From positions 12,276,001-12,340,000 of the forward strand of contig NC_071329.1 in assembly GCF_010183535.1 (NCBI RefSeq): 64,000 nucleotides of DNA. Direction: 5' to 3'. Positions 25,801 to 37,378 of this stretch are shown piece by piece. The notes below the pieces were generated by a model that did no database searches, was not told the origin of the DNA, and saw nothing but the letters and a program-made list of their open reading frames with translations. Position numbers and translations under genes: made by a program. Origin of the DNA: Caenorhabditis remanei. Lineage: Eukaryota > Nematoda > Chromadorea > Rhabditida > Rhabditidae. Numbering within the stretch: position 1 is the stretch's first letter; each line of letters starts with the position of its first letter.

Positions 25801-28800
25801 TTTTTACATTTCTCATAAACAAGTCATTCAAACACTGATTCTTTTTCGGTCAGAGATTATTTCTAAAGGCACTCAAGACTCTTGTATGTTCCTACTCAAG
25901 ATTTGACATCAATCAGTATGTATGTCTAACAAGCACAGGCTCACTTCTAATTCTTTCGACAAGTTCTTTCCTCTTTTCCGCGCGCCTCCACTTGACACTT
26001 TCGTTTTCGCGCGCTTCCTACTGGCAGCATGCCAACATTCGGTTTTGTCCTCGCCCTCTGCGCACGAACACACTGCGGGCGGTCGGCAAAAAAAATGTCG
26101 CACCCTCTTTCGTCTGTAGATAAATAGGCAGCACGTTATCTACTAGATCTTTATCTTTTCATGGTTTTTCTGTCTAGCAAATGGCAACATATCTCTCAAA
26201 TCTTCATCATAGGAGTATTTATGTTGGGTTCTCATCTTTCTTTTTTTCTTCACTGTTTGCTTCCTAATTGGCAAGTTGAATGAGCCGTACGCGGCTCATC
26301 TTCGTACGTCTTGTTCTCACCTCATTCTTTCTACTCCTTAAGAGAGCGCGAGTCTTGACAAAATTGCCTTCGTTGTGTTGCTCATCAAGATGAGTAGAAA
26401 GAAAAAGAAACGATGACAGAAACAGCGCCCGCCTGCACAATATTGGCCACGCCTATTTTTGTCGCTTTAGACCTTACGTGAAAAGAAGAAGTGTCCATCT
26501 CATTGCGACGTCTTCGTCTTTTTTCATTCGGTTTCTTTACTTTCTGCTTCTTTGTGACTCGTTGTCCACTTCTCTATTCCTTTTCTTCTTCGGGGTCTTT
26601 GTCACCGGCGTCCATTCGACGACCCTCCCTCTTTTTATGTATGTGACCGACACCTTTATTCGCCGCCTCAATGGTTTTATGACACCTAACTCGTTGTAAT
26701 ACGTTTTTTGAACATGAGCACGAACAATCGTTTCCGTTTTCCTTTTTAATATCTAAATTGGAGCTGGTCCACAGAACTATTGCGCACATAACAGTAACCT
26801 TGCCCCATCTGTGGACATGTAGCGGCTCTTATCCTTTCGTTACGTCGCATAGGCATTCATTCACTCATTGGCAGTGAATGTACCGGAAAATTGCGCAATA
26901 ACGAAAATGAGGAGACCCTCCATTACCGTCAAAAGAAAAGGCCAGACGAACAGACTGACCGTGAGCGCGTGCGCAATTATCGATTGTTCGGTGCGCGAGA
27001 GGAGAGGGTACACATACACTCGACCACCCTCGGTGCTCTCGTTTTTCTCATCACGGTATGCTACAAAATCTAGTTTTTAGCTATTGCAAAATCAGTACCC
27101 TGTTTTTGGAATTTCGACCACAGAAAGAAACGGAAACTCTATTAATCTTAATCCCGTTTGCCTCCCATCATCAAATAATCCGTTTTTGAATTTGCATACT
27201 TTCCCTATCCAACTGACAAAATTACTAGTCGCGTTTTCCTCGTTATTCGTTTCGACACTGCTCATCTTTCTCTATATGACCGCAACTACTCTTTGTCCGT
27301 GATTGTATTTCTCCCGGCAGATGTTTCAATTTTCAATAGTGACTTCTCTTTGACGGGCAGATGTCTCTTTGACTTGTTTGCATTCCGAATCTTGTAAAAT
27401 TCATTTCTGAAGAGTAAAGACTCGAAGTTGAAATAGGTTCTATCATCTCATTCAATTACTGAAAACTACCGTAGTTAGTCCAACCAAGAAATGTAACCAA
27501 TCCTGTTTTCTTTTTGTCGCACCCTTCCATTTTTGATTTTCTCAAAATTCATTCCGAGACGGTTTTTTCCTATTTTCGTTCTGCTCTCTTCTCTTTTTTC
27601 TTCGATTCTTTGCATGAAGTTACGGATTTCTTTTACTTTCCTTTGTCTTGTCGTTTTTGTCGGTTATTTTTTTATGAAAATTACAAAAAAACAGGCGCCC
27701 CGGTCATGCGTGGAGTAGAATTCGTTCTTCTTCTATTCAACGGAGTGTATTGATATCTTCTTTTTCCATCTCCCTTTTCTTTTTGATTTGTCCTCAATTT
27801 GTCTCTCGCTATCATAACGAGATGTCGATTTTTATCAGTATCATTATCACGCCCTTGCCTATCCATTTCCAATATCCTCTTCAAAATCAATCAGTTCACA
27901 TCATTTCTTTTCACAGTATCTATTTTCATTGTCCTAATTTCAGAACGCCTTCATCAATGAGTGAGACTCCCGATCGTAGATCTCCATCTACCATTTCGAA
28001 TGGTGCGCCGTTACTAACTGCAGAAGATACACCAACAAAGAGGTTGAATGGAAATATGAAGCGAGTTCCGAAAAGGCCTCTCCACAATGGTGCGATTAAC
28101 GGAGAAAAAGCGAGTAGTTCTGAACCATCTTCACCAACTACGCCTCCACCAACTCTGACCAATGGATTGACGAATGGTCATGCTCCCGGACCATCATCAC
28201 CAAATGGAGAGACGATAACGAAACGAATGAAGATGGAGCAAGTGGACGAGGATAGTGACGAGGAAGGTAAAATGACCATTGACGAAGGCGATGACGAACC
28301 AATGCCTGTGTTAAATGGATTCAAAAAGGAAGAATCTGTCGAAGAAGTGAAACTGGAACTCAATGGTGACCTCGGCAAAGAAGAGAATGGAATAGAAACG
28401 GATCCAACGACGCCGCATAGTCCCAGTGGATCAGAATGTGGTGCCGACTCGGCTATTGCTGCAGTTTCATTAGATGCCAGTGATGACCAAGGGATTGAAG
28501 CGACCATTGAGCCAACTACAGATGAGGTGGACGACGACGATGATGAGTCTGTTGAGCCGGATAGTGAAACAGATACGTTTGAAATTGGTAAATCGATCGA
28601 ATTCGAATCGCAAAATGCTACATTTATTCGATCATTTATTCGATCATGCGGACCCCGATGTGCACGAACAGATCTTTACTATGGATTCAAGGCAGGTAGC
28701 GCTTGGGCTCAGAACAAAGAGGAGAAGGAAGAGAAGAAAAGAGTTCAAGCTCAAAATCAGAAACTCCATCAAGAAACAGAAACAAAACCAACCAGTCAAC

Positions 28801-29921
28801 AGGTTCAAATAAAGAAAGAACAACAGGCACAACATCAAGCCCAACAACTCCAACAACAGCAACATCATCAGGCTCAACAAAATGCCCAACAGATGCAGCA
28901 AATGCAGCAACTTCATCAAGCTGTGATGATGGGTCAACTTCCACCAGAACTACTTCGCATGATGCCTCATCAATTCGGAATGGATCCTGCTGCAGCAATG
29001 GTTATGCAGTTGATGGGCGGTCAGAATCCTCAAGGAATGAATCAAGCTGCTCTTCAGCATTTTGCAGCTATTCAACAAATGGAACACGCTCAGGTAGCCT
29101 CATAGTGACATTGTTCATTATTCTTACTATTTACTTTCAGATGATGAGAATGCAACAAGAAATGGCTCAACAGCATCATCAGAAATTTGTCGCTGAACAA
29201 CAGAGAAATGCTCAACAACAAAGAGAGCGTGAACAACGGGAACAGCGTGAACGAGAAAGAGAACGCCTTCAAGCTCAACAAGCTCTTCAACAACAACAAC
29301 AGCAACAAGCTGCGGCTGCTGCTGCTGCTCAAATGCATCCCCAAATGATGCAAGTGATACAGTTCATGGCTGCTAGTGGTCAACCCGTTGGTCCGCAGGA
29401 TCTTCAGCGAATGTTGGAAGTAATTCAACATCAGCAGCAGCAAGCTCAGGTTCAAACTCAACGTGAACAACAAGAGCGAGAAAGAAAAGAAAGAGAGGCT
29501 CGTGAGCGTGAAGCTCGCGAACGTGAAGCTCGTGAACGTGAAGCTCGTGAGGCACAAGCAGCTCGTGAGGCACAAGCAGCTCGTGAGGCTCAAGCAGCTC
29601 GAGAAGCTCAAGCTGCCCAAGCTGCAGCTGCTCAACAAGTAAGTGGAAATTCAAAGGAAGACAGGTTTCAAAGTTTGTACTTTTCAGCAAATTCCTCTGG
29701 AAATCCAACAGCAACAGCAACAACAACATCTCATTATGTTACAACAAATGATGATGAATCCTGCTATTATGGCTCAAGTGCAAGCTGCTCAATTACAACA
29801 GCAAGGTCAAAATCCTCTTCAAATGATGCAACATGCGATGGCCGCTGGACAAGGAGCTGCTGGTGCTGAAATGATGCGACGTCTCCTTCCTGAATCTGCT
29901 ATGCGTCCTCAACATCAATGA
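16821..29921 (+). CDS. egl-27: EGL-27: BAH-ELM2-SANT-GATA transcriptional corepressor (MTA/RERE family)
   Basis: Thirteen coding exons: 16821-16905, 17299-17417, 18535-18675, 19937-20062, 20116-20180, 22333-22495, 22586-22765, 22822-23040, 23774-24002, 24073-24268, 27944-29093, 29141-29638, 29688-29921, giving 1134 aa. The start at 16821 (MSRFDSQC) follows a TTTGCAG at 16757, a likely trans-splice site or exon boundary. Order: acidic N-terminus, BAH about 84-190, ELM2 about 180-250, SANT about 331-381, GATA-type finger with Cys436, 439, 456 and 459, an acidic Ser/Thr/Pro linker, a conserved block CGPRCARTD near 740-755, then a Gln-rich tail with Arg-Glu-Ala repeats near 1004-1048. Family members act in the nucleus with histone deacetylases; the C. 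elegans gene controls cell polarity, patterning and stress responses. Length and sequence match C. elegans EGL-27 closely. Intron 10 (3.7 kb) is CT-rich and without exons I can support. Confidence 0.95.
21543..21639. repeat. Short foldback (MITE-like) in egl-27 intron 5
   Basis: GAGGCCCTCTCAA (21571-21583) is the exact reverse complement of 21602-21614, and GGCCTCC (21560-21566) pairs with GGAGGCC (21619-21625). The outer arms, GGCAGGTTGCCACACGG on the left and CCGTGTTGCCAGC on the right, also pair. The predicted hairpin is about 97 nt with an 18-nt loop. Small non-autonomous DNA transposons look like this; no clear target duplication was seen. Confidence 0.65.
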
Positions 29922-30454
29922 AATCTATTACAAAAACTCTCGATCCCATCCTAAACGTATTGAACCGGTTATGAAACTAGCCAATCTTTTACTGTGAAAT
30001 CATGTTTTCTTTCCTTTATTTCAAAAACTTCGGTCTCGTGGGTATTTTCAACTAACATGTATAAAATACCTCTTTGTTTTCCCCTATCAAACCATCATCA
30101 TCATCTCTTTCTACGTGCATTTCGTTCAAGTTTGTTGAATTTTCTCTTTCTGTAGTATGAAGTGTTTCGTTGCGATATTATAGTCTATTCCCTTTCCCCG
30201 TCTAAATCTCTTCTCATTTCCAAACCTCGATCAGATCTATCACCGGTACACGTTTAAACGATTTGTTCTTCAGTGAAACTCTGATTATTGTGAGTCATGT
30301 ATTTTGCCCCTTTCAAATTAACTTCTTGTATCTCATTTCAATTAGTTCTTTTTTTTTGTTTGAAAGCTATTCGTTCCTTAGTGTTCGGAGTTTCTTCGGT
30401 GTGTTTTTCTTGACTTGTTCTGTATTGCATTTATACTTCCAACTATCTTGATAT
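29922..30454 (+). other. egl-27 3' UTR, proximal part
   Basis: Non-coding sequence directly after the egl-27 stop. It has no AATAAA; the closest variant is TATAAA near 30061. Either a variant signal is used here or the UTR extends across the foldback insertion to the AATAAA at 31587. Confidence 0.45.
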
Positions 30455-31495
30455 TAGAGTGACGTGTTGACACGGTTTTCGGAAATTTTTGTTCCGGAAA
30501 TCGAAAAAATATATATCAATGCGTGTCACGAAAACCGAAAAAGTTGCAAATTATTTCCGAAAAAACCGGCATGACATGACTTTCATTTCATTTCGAAAAC
30601 CGAAAAATTTTTTTTTTCGGTTTTCGAAAAAAAAAATTTCCGAAAACCGAAAATTTTTCGGTTTTCGGTTTTTCGGAAATCGTGTCATTCCGACATTTCG
30701 GTTTCCGACACGTTTCGGAAAAAAGTCAACGGTTTTCCGAAACGGGATGGCCTAGAAAACTCCGCCCGTGTACTCCACGAGGACAATTCGTGTACTTCAC
30801 GAGGACAATTTGTTTGTTGTGAATTTTTCATTAATTTTTTCTCTAATTTTGCTCTTTGTTTTCTAAATTTTTTTTCTGTGGAATTATATGATTTTCGGAA
30901 AACATATAATCGGAGAAATAATGTAAAAATACAAAAAAAACATTAATTATTTGTAAAAATACATTAATTATTCGCAAATTTTCTTCTTTTTTTCTGAAAA
31001 TCATATAATTGTACAGAAAAATAAAAAAAATTTAGAAAACAAAGCGCAAAATTGAAAAAAAAAATAATGAAAAATTCACAACAAACAAATTGTCCTCGTG
31101 AAGTACACGAATTGTCCTCGTGAAGTACACGGGTGGAGTTTTCTAGGCCATCTCGTTTCGGAAAACCGTTGACTTTTTTCCGAAACGTGTCGGAAACCGA
31201 AATGTCGGAATGACACGATTTCCGAAAAACCGAAAACCGAAAAATTTTCGGTTTTCGGAAATTTTTTTTTTCGAAAACCGAAAAATTTTCGGTTTTCGGA
31301 AATTTTTTTTTTCGAAAACCGAAAAATTTTTTTTTTCGGTTTTCGAAATGAAATGAAAGTCATGTCATGCCGGTTTTTTCGGAAATAATTTGCAACTTTT
31401 TCGGTTTTCGTGATTTTTGTTCGAAATTTTCGGCATCAAAAATTTAGGTTTTCATCGAAAATTTCGATCAACACTATTTTCGACACGTCACTCTA
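30455..31495. mobile_element. 1.04 kb foldback transposon with 8-bp target site duplication
   Basis: The ends are perfect inverted repeats, TAGAGTGACGTG and CACGTCACTCTA, immediately flanked by identical 8-bp direct repeats CTTGATAT (30447-30454 and 31496-31503). Inside, two arms of more than 300 bp are near reverse complements, rich in CGGTTTTCGG/CCGAAAACCG motifs and in paired copies of ACGAGGACAATT. An AT-rich centre (about 30830-31070) separates them. An 8-bp duplication is typical of hAT-type transposition. No transposase is encoded; the two ORFs of the arms are low-complexity products of the repeat. Confidence 0.85.
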
Positions 31496-31586
31496 CTTGA
31501 TATAATGCGTAAACATTGTTATCCACTGTAAGATGCAAGTTGGAAATGTGAATGTGTGCACATTATTCTGAATACAAACAACTCAA

Positions 31587-31592
31587 AATAAA
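31587..31592 (+). terminator. AATAAA poly(A) signal downstream of the foldback
   Basis: First canonical AATAAA on the + strand after the egl-27 stop, 92 bp beyond the right end of the foldback. It may be the ancestral egl-27 signal. Confidence 0.35.
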
Positions 31593-31853
31593 CAATTTAT
31601 CATTAAAACATTTCAATCGATTTCACAGAGAACTCACAGACATTTGATTTCATTTGAAGAGCAGCTCCAGCCGCCTGCGTCTACTCTGTCTCCAATAGTT
31701 CCCACCTATTTGATCAACTGTCTCATTGTTATAAAATAGAGATAGCGTTTAGAGAGAAGAGAGGTCATTGGAAGCGAGAAAAAAAACTTTTTATTGAAGA
31801 GAAAAGCCCGTTGGCAAAGGGAGAAATCATTTCATATTTCAACTTGCCCACAA

Positions 31854-34800
31854 ATGACCGCATGGCATTTCACCGGTCCGCCCGGAAGGTATGTTTTAAA
31901 GAGAGAGAAATAGAAGAGACGCAGTGAGAAATGAGAGAGATATAAACAGCGGGTTTATCATTTAGTTGAATCAGTCTCTGTGTCGACCATACAGACACAA
32001 GTCGAAGAAGAAGAAGTATGTATGTATTCAATTTCTATCCAACTCATAATCATAGACACAAGTCAATTGACTTTAAGAGGTTAGTTACTCTGGAATGTTC
32101 ATGCTACTTTCTTTTGATTTTAATTTTAGTACTGTTCAAAAGTATATTAAGTTTTGTCTTTTTCAATTGAAAATGGCCAACTTTGAGAGTGTGCTATGGT
32201 AAAACTAACTGTCCCACAAAATAACTTTTTATGGATCAAAAAGACCAACAGTAGAACTCCATTTTTGTAGTTGACAACTTTTCTGTACGGAGAATTCCTA
32301 AAGAGTTATAGTAATTTTAAATGGACAGCTCAAAAATTTTACTATTTTGCACTGAAATGAGTCGATTTGAGGGAGAAATTACTTTGTCGAGGTGTAACTT
32401 GCTAGGGAGTATCCGTAGAAAAAAGTTGTAAACTACAAAAATGGAGTTCTACTCTTTGTCTGTTTGATTCCATAAATAGTTATTTTGTGGGACAATTAGT
32501 TTTACTATGATACACTTTCAAAGTTGGGCATTTTCAACTGAAAAACGCAAAACTTAATATTCTTTTGAGCGGTACTGTATGTCAAAATACAGTAATCCTT
32601 TTTATAGAATCTATCATAGTTTGGAAAGAACTAAGATCTCTCTGACTTTCTGCTGAATTTTAAAAATTGAAGTTTTCGGTTACGAGTCGCATATGAAGTT
32701 TCCAATGTATCCAATTCCTCGTGCAAAATATTTTATCGTTGTTCTGAAAATCAGTTCGATTTGCAAAAAACCGAGTGGAATTTTTGAACCCATGGGTGCA
32801 GCAAAAATAATTGTTCTGCACACTGATCTTATAATTTTTGATCTTTTGCATAGGCTCAAGACAGCTCAATCCTGTTGAGTGATCCGACCAGAAAGCTTCC
32901 GGTCTAGAAAGTTTTTTCATCGCGTTCCAAACAGATGACTCACAAAATATAGTTCTCTCACTTTTAATGTTCATTTCCATAACTAGTCCTGAAACTTTTT
33001 GATGCGATTCAAATAGGAGAAGGATCAAAAAGAGCAGAGTACTTCTGATTAGGTTTCCAGAATAAAGTGAGACAGTCGAAAGATCAAAAGACAAAAGCAT
33101 CACAAAAGGGAAGAAAACCACGTGCGATGGGAAATGAAATCGTGCGTTTTTCCTTCTTTATCTGTTCGCTCATCTGTCAAAATGTGTCACACAACTGGTT
33201 TCTTCTTCTCTCATTTTCCCACACTTTGATAGAAAAAGAGACACAAATATATCATTTAGTAGCACAATCAATTTGCAGTGATGTTGATGATCTTGGATTC
33301 ATGCGTCCATGGTCTCCAATAGAAGAGAGTGGTTGTCAGAAACAATATGAGACATGGTATGCAGCATATCTTCCAATTGTTGTTAGAAGAAGATGTCGAT
33401 GGGAAAAAGAGAATCCGAGAAGGAATAGTCATTTGTGTGAGTATCTGAAAATGAACTAAACGAGTTGGAAACTCGACATTATAAAGTCTGGTGCTGATAC
33501 AAATGTTCTAACTATTAGCTTAAGTCTCGTAATTTGAAAACAGTGAATTCAGTTATAGACTATCGTTCTTGTAGTGGATAACTTATCAATGTAGACTTTC
33601 CTCACTCTTTTAAAAATTGTTTTTCAGTGCAGGAAACAACTTTTGATCTAACTCATTTCAAATTTGAATGTCATTGGACAAATAGTTATCAACTGATGAA
33701 AAACTTTCAGATGTGAATAATAACTCTCATAACTTCTTGGGCTTTCTGGAATTATGTGATTGCTAGAATATAATCAACGCTTGACAATTCCAACATGAAA
33801 TAGACAAATTGATTTTCTTACTGCGCATTACTGAAGTTCTGAATGACACGAGTTTTAAAATTAAACCTTTATCACGAAAATATAGAGAAAAAAACAGTTT
33901 CCTTTTTGAATTACCATATTAGAATATTGTCATCTCGTTTTATCCGTTCTATCTCTAATCTTAACAAATAATGTTCTTCATTTCAGTACAACGATTCGTT
34001 CGAAAAGGGATTCCACATTCATTCCGAAAAGAACTTTGGCTGAGAAGTTGTCCATCGAGAAAAGATGGAGTTTGGGAGAGACATGAAGTTCCAGATGAAG
34101 TTATCAAGCAAATCAAACTTGATCTTCCAAGAACTTTCCCTGATAACAAGTTTTTGAAAACTGAAAAGTGAGTATGAGTTGTTCAGCTGAAATCCATGAT
34201 TGACATCTTCCAGAACTCGAAAAACATTGGGAAGAGCGTTATTCGCAGTGGCCGAACATATTCCTAGTGTTGGTTACTGTCAGGGACTCAATTTCGTTGC
34301 AGGAATAATTCTTCTTGTTGTGAATGACGAAGCACGTGCAATCGATCTTCTAGTTCATCTTGTTTCCCAAAGACAAGATTATTATGGGAAGAATATGATT
34401 GGATTGAGAAGAGATATGCATGTACTTCATTCGTTACTACGAGAACATTGTCCACGTGTCGTTGTCACACTTGAGAAACTGGATGTCGGATTAGATATGC
34501 TCGTTGGAAAGTGGTTTGTTTGCTGGTTTGTAGAGAGTCTTCCAATGGAGGTGAAATCAAATGAAAATTCAAGATCTCTATAAATATTCTTTTGTTTTCA
34601 GACAGTACTTCGTCTATGGGATTGTATGATTTATGAAGGAGACGAGTGGCTGTTTAAAGTGGCTGTAATTCTATTTCGATCCAATATGATTGCTATTTCT
34701 TCGTGTGAAACTATTGATCAACTAATGACTGAAATTCAAAATATTGGAACTAGCAAAGCAGCTCTCTACTGTCATCAACTCATTCTTGTTTGTTTTTTTT

Positions 34801-34922
34801 TGAAAAATTATTTTGACTAAAGTCATCTCAAATACTTATTTCAGAAAAGTGCCGCATTGCCAATCACAAACAAATCCATCGAGTATTTGAGAGTTGATGC
34901 TGAGAAGGCGATTCCAGAGTAA
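31854..34922 (+). CDS. GRTP1-like TBC-domain Rab GTPase-activating protein
   Basis: Six exons: 31854-31888, 33279-33436, 33987-34167, 34214-34550, 34602-34787, 34845-34922; 324 aa. The start was chosen because this ATG leaves two bases (AG) that fit exon 2, whereas the ATG at 31862 would give a stop. The N-terminal block (DVDDLGFMRP) resembles vertebrate GRTP1. The TBC domain runs from about residue 68 to the C-terminus and keeps both catalytic fingers: Arg113 in the IKLDLPRTFP motif and Gln148 in VGYCQGLNF. TBC proteins stimulate GTP hydrolysis by Rab proteins and so end membrane-trafficking signals; the Rab target cannot be read from sequence. I recall a GRTP1-type gene next to egl-27 in C. 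elegans, which fits. Intron 1 (1.39 kb) holds a foldback element. Confidence 0.9.
32128..32576. repeat. Foldback element in TBC gene intron 1
   Basis: Starts with AGTACTGTTCAAAAG and ends with CTTTTGAGCGGTACT, imperfect inverted ends. Inside, GTCCCACAAAATAACT pairs with AGTTATTTTGTGGGAC, and CAACTTTGAGAGTG pairs with CACTTTCAAAGTTG. About 449 bp, no ORF. Related to the copy at 35108-35546. Confidence 0.75.
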
Positions 34923-35045
34923 TCTTGGAATCAAAATGACAAGAGTTCCATGACAGTATTTAGTCGTATTTCTGTCGATGAACCGCTACTTAACATTCGA
35001 TAATTCAACATTCCTGTTGCGAACCTTATTTTTTAACAATTCATG

Positions 35046-35051
35046 AATAAA
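35046..35051 (+). terminator. AATAAA poly(A) signal of the TBC gene
   Basis: Canonical signal 124 bp after the TAA stop of the TBC gene. Confidence 0.6.
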
Positions 35052-35107
35052 TATACAAGAAAATGTGTAATTTTCAATTTTGAAAGGAAAAAATGTAGTC
35101 GAAAATA

Positions 35108-35546
35108 TACCGCTCAAGAGGATATGAACTTTGGCACTTTTCAGTTGAAATTGTCCAACTTTGAGAGTATGTCATGGTAATTCAGATTGTCACACCCAGT
35201 AGGTTTCTATTGGATCTCACAGATTAAAAGTAGAGCTACATTTTTGCAGTTGACTACTGTTTTATACGAGCACTCCCTAGCAAGTTACGTATCGACAAAG
35301 TAATTTCTCCCTCAAATCGACCCATTTCAGAGCAAAATAGTGGGATTTTTGAGCTGTCGTCTTAAAATGCCCATAACTCTTTAGGAAGGGCCCGTACAAA
35401 AAAGTTGTCAACTACTAAAATAGAGTTCTACTTTTAGTCTGTAAGATTCAATAAAAACCTACTGGTGTCAGAATTACTATGCCACACTCCCAAAGTTGGA
35501 CAATTTCAACTGAAAACGGCTAAAGTTCTTTTCCTATTGAGCGGTA
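35108..35546. repeat. Foldback element downstream of the TBC gene
   Basis: Begins TACCGCTCAAGAGG and ends CCTATTGAGCGGTA. The arms share internal motifs (TCCAACTTTGAGAGT with its reverse complement, and GACAACTTTTTT-type segments) with the element at 32128-32576, so both belong to one family. About 439 bp, no coding capacity. The rest of 34923-36296 holds no gene or other feature I can support. Confidence 0.75.
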
Positions 35547-36296
35547 ACGTATTCAAGGCAGTTCGTTCTTCTTATAAACAGCGCATCTAGAAAAAATATC
35601 AGAAAAACGATCGGAATAAATAGTGACACAAACACCTACACAAAATTCTATAAGTTTCAATTTCTTCATCAAAACAACACGTTTGTAAAAAAAATTTCTG
35701 TAACTTCCGAAAATTAAATGAACACTGAGATTCTGTTCCCGTTCTCCCAAAACTGTCCCAGAATTTTGAAATGTTCTCTAGTTTGTTTTATTACGAAACA
35801 TTCACTTCTCGATAAACTTCATTAAAGGGATCATAAACCGGTAAGTTTCAATTTCAGAAATAAAACATTCTCCACTATTTACTTTTCCTTTATTTCTTAT
35901 GTTCACTTCCGTACCACTCAGAGTACGGTAAACAAAAGAGGTCAAATAATCAAACGACATACAGAAAATGATGAATCAATGAATCCACGTCATGCTGAAA
36001 CAGTTTCTTTTGTTGTCTCATATCTTCTTTTCTCTTTCTTTTCACAGACACTTTTCACTTCATTTAACCACATGTTGGACCTCTTGATCATACTTCAAAC
36101 TAAGAGCTCTTCTTCTTCTTCAACTGTCAATATTCTCTTCTTTCTCTATTCTTGACCTATATTTACTTTCGCCATTGACGTGTCGGTTACACGAAAGACA
36201 CGGTCGTCCGCTGGCCTTTTTCGATCATTTTAAAGTCAAGTAACCGTCTGTTTCTGATTTCATTTTCGTGCTCCTCACGCTATTCTTTCTGCCAGT

Positions 36297-37378
36297 ATGA
36301 GCCGATTGACACTTATTGTCTGTATTATTTCAGTTCTGTTTGACTGTATAATTTGCTATGATTGCTATAAATTTTCTAAAAGTGAATTTGCGACGATAAA
36401 GTCGTGTCCCTATGGATGTGAATACGAGTATAAAATCAAAGGTAAGCTACTCTGAACAATTCAAATATTATGATAACTTGTCTACAAGAATGATCTTGTA
36501 TTCGCTTTATCCAAAAATAAGACTTCCGGTTTATCTAAAAGATCTTGAGCAAGTCTCGATTCAGATGTAGGCATAGTTGTCAAGGCCCGGGCCGGGCCTT
36601 GTCGGCGAAATCAGGGCCCGGCCCGGGCAAATTGGAGCGAAAGTCAAAATTTGAAATTTTTTGAATTTTTTCGCGAAAAAGTCAAATTTTCGACTATCAT
36701 TCAGAATTAGAAGAAATTCTGAAAAATTGTCAAAAATTGTCACATTTTCGATGAAAAATTGAAAAAAATTCGAATAAAAATTGGAATAAAAAGGGTTATT
36801 TTTTGAAGCCGGGCCTTGACAACTATGGATGTAGGATTTTATTTGAAAATTGTGAAAAGTACTTCCTGAGGTTCCTGACATGATATTCATGAAAGGAAAG
36901 CTTTCGTAGTTACATCTTTTTAGCTTTATGAGTTTTTCTCATTGAAACGTAGCATTCAACCGAACAGAAATGTGATCTAGAACACTATCTCTCCGTCTCT
37001 AAGTCCTACATACTCTCTCCCCTAGGAATTCCATTCACGACATACACACTCACCCAGTCCTCTCCTTCTTTTCCTTTCCCACCCTGACGTTGGCTGTTAT
37101 CTAGGCACACTAGAGAGTGCGGTCTCATCGGTGAGATGGCCGAGTGGTCTAAGGCGCTGGTTTTAGGCACCAGTCCCTCCGGGGGCGTGGGTTCGAATCC
37201 CACTCTCATCAATTCGTTTTGTTTTTCAGAAGGCCTCAATCAAAAAGAATCTGGAGGATGCGCAGAATCTTCATCTCCAGGATGCCGACAGAAAGGTTCA
37301 AAAACAGTCTGTATATGTGCTGCTGATTATTGTAATAAACAAGGATACGACATGCAAACCTCCAGCGAAGAAGGCTGA
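36297..37378 (+). CDS. Small secreted Cys-rich protein (ET-module or Ly6-like)
   Basis: Two exons, 36297-36441 and 37230-37378, give 97 aa. Residues 1-20 (MSRLTLIVCIISVLFDCIIC) form a signal peptide. The mature part has the pattern YDCYKF..SCPYGCEY, then GGC..PGCRQK..VCICAADYCN. The C-terminal C-x-C-x4-CN ending resembles the nematode ET module and three-finger Ly6-like proteins. The protein is presumably secreted; the role is unknown. The 788-nt intron holds a MITE and a tRNA-Leu gene. A phase-1 junction (G plus AA) restores the frame, and AATAAA follows at 37397-37402, supporting the 3' end. Confidence 0.75.
36572..36827. mobile_element. 256-bp MITE with 8-bp target duplication
   Basis: Terminal inverted repeats CATAGTTGTCAAGGCCCGG and, at the other end, CCGGGCCTTGACAACTATG bound the element; only one position in the inner part differs between the arms. 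It is flanked by perfect direct repeats GATGTAGG at 36564-36571 and 36828-36835. The interior is AT-rich and non-coding. The 8-bp duplication indicates a hAT-type origin. Confidence 0.85.
37130..37211 (+). tRNA. tRNA-Leu (anticodon UAG)
   Basis: 82 nt including the discriminator A. Acceptor stem GGTGAGA pairs with TCTCATC. Anticodon stem CTGGT/ACCAG encloses the loop TTTAGGC with anticodon TAG at 37164-37166. A long variable arm (type II, as in leucine tRNAs) and the B box GGTTCGAATCC are present. No tRNA intron. It lies on the same strand inside the intron of the small secreted protein gene, 18 bp before its 3' splice site. Confidence 0.95.

Noticed and set aside
30489..31363. ORFs rich in FRK and ENRK motifs
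   Set aside because: They are translations of the arms of the foldback transposon, mirrored on both strands.
31862..31888. Alternative TBC start at 31862
   Set aside because: Its phase joins exon 2 in a frame that begins with a stop; the ATG at 31854 fits.
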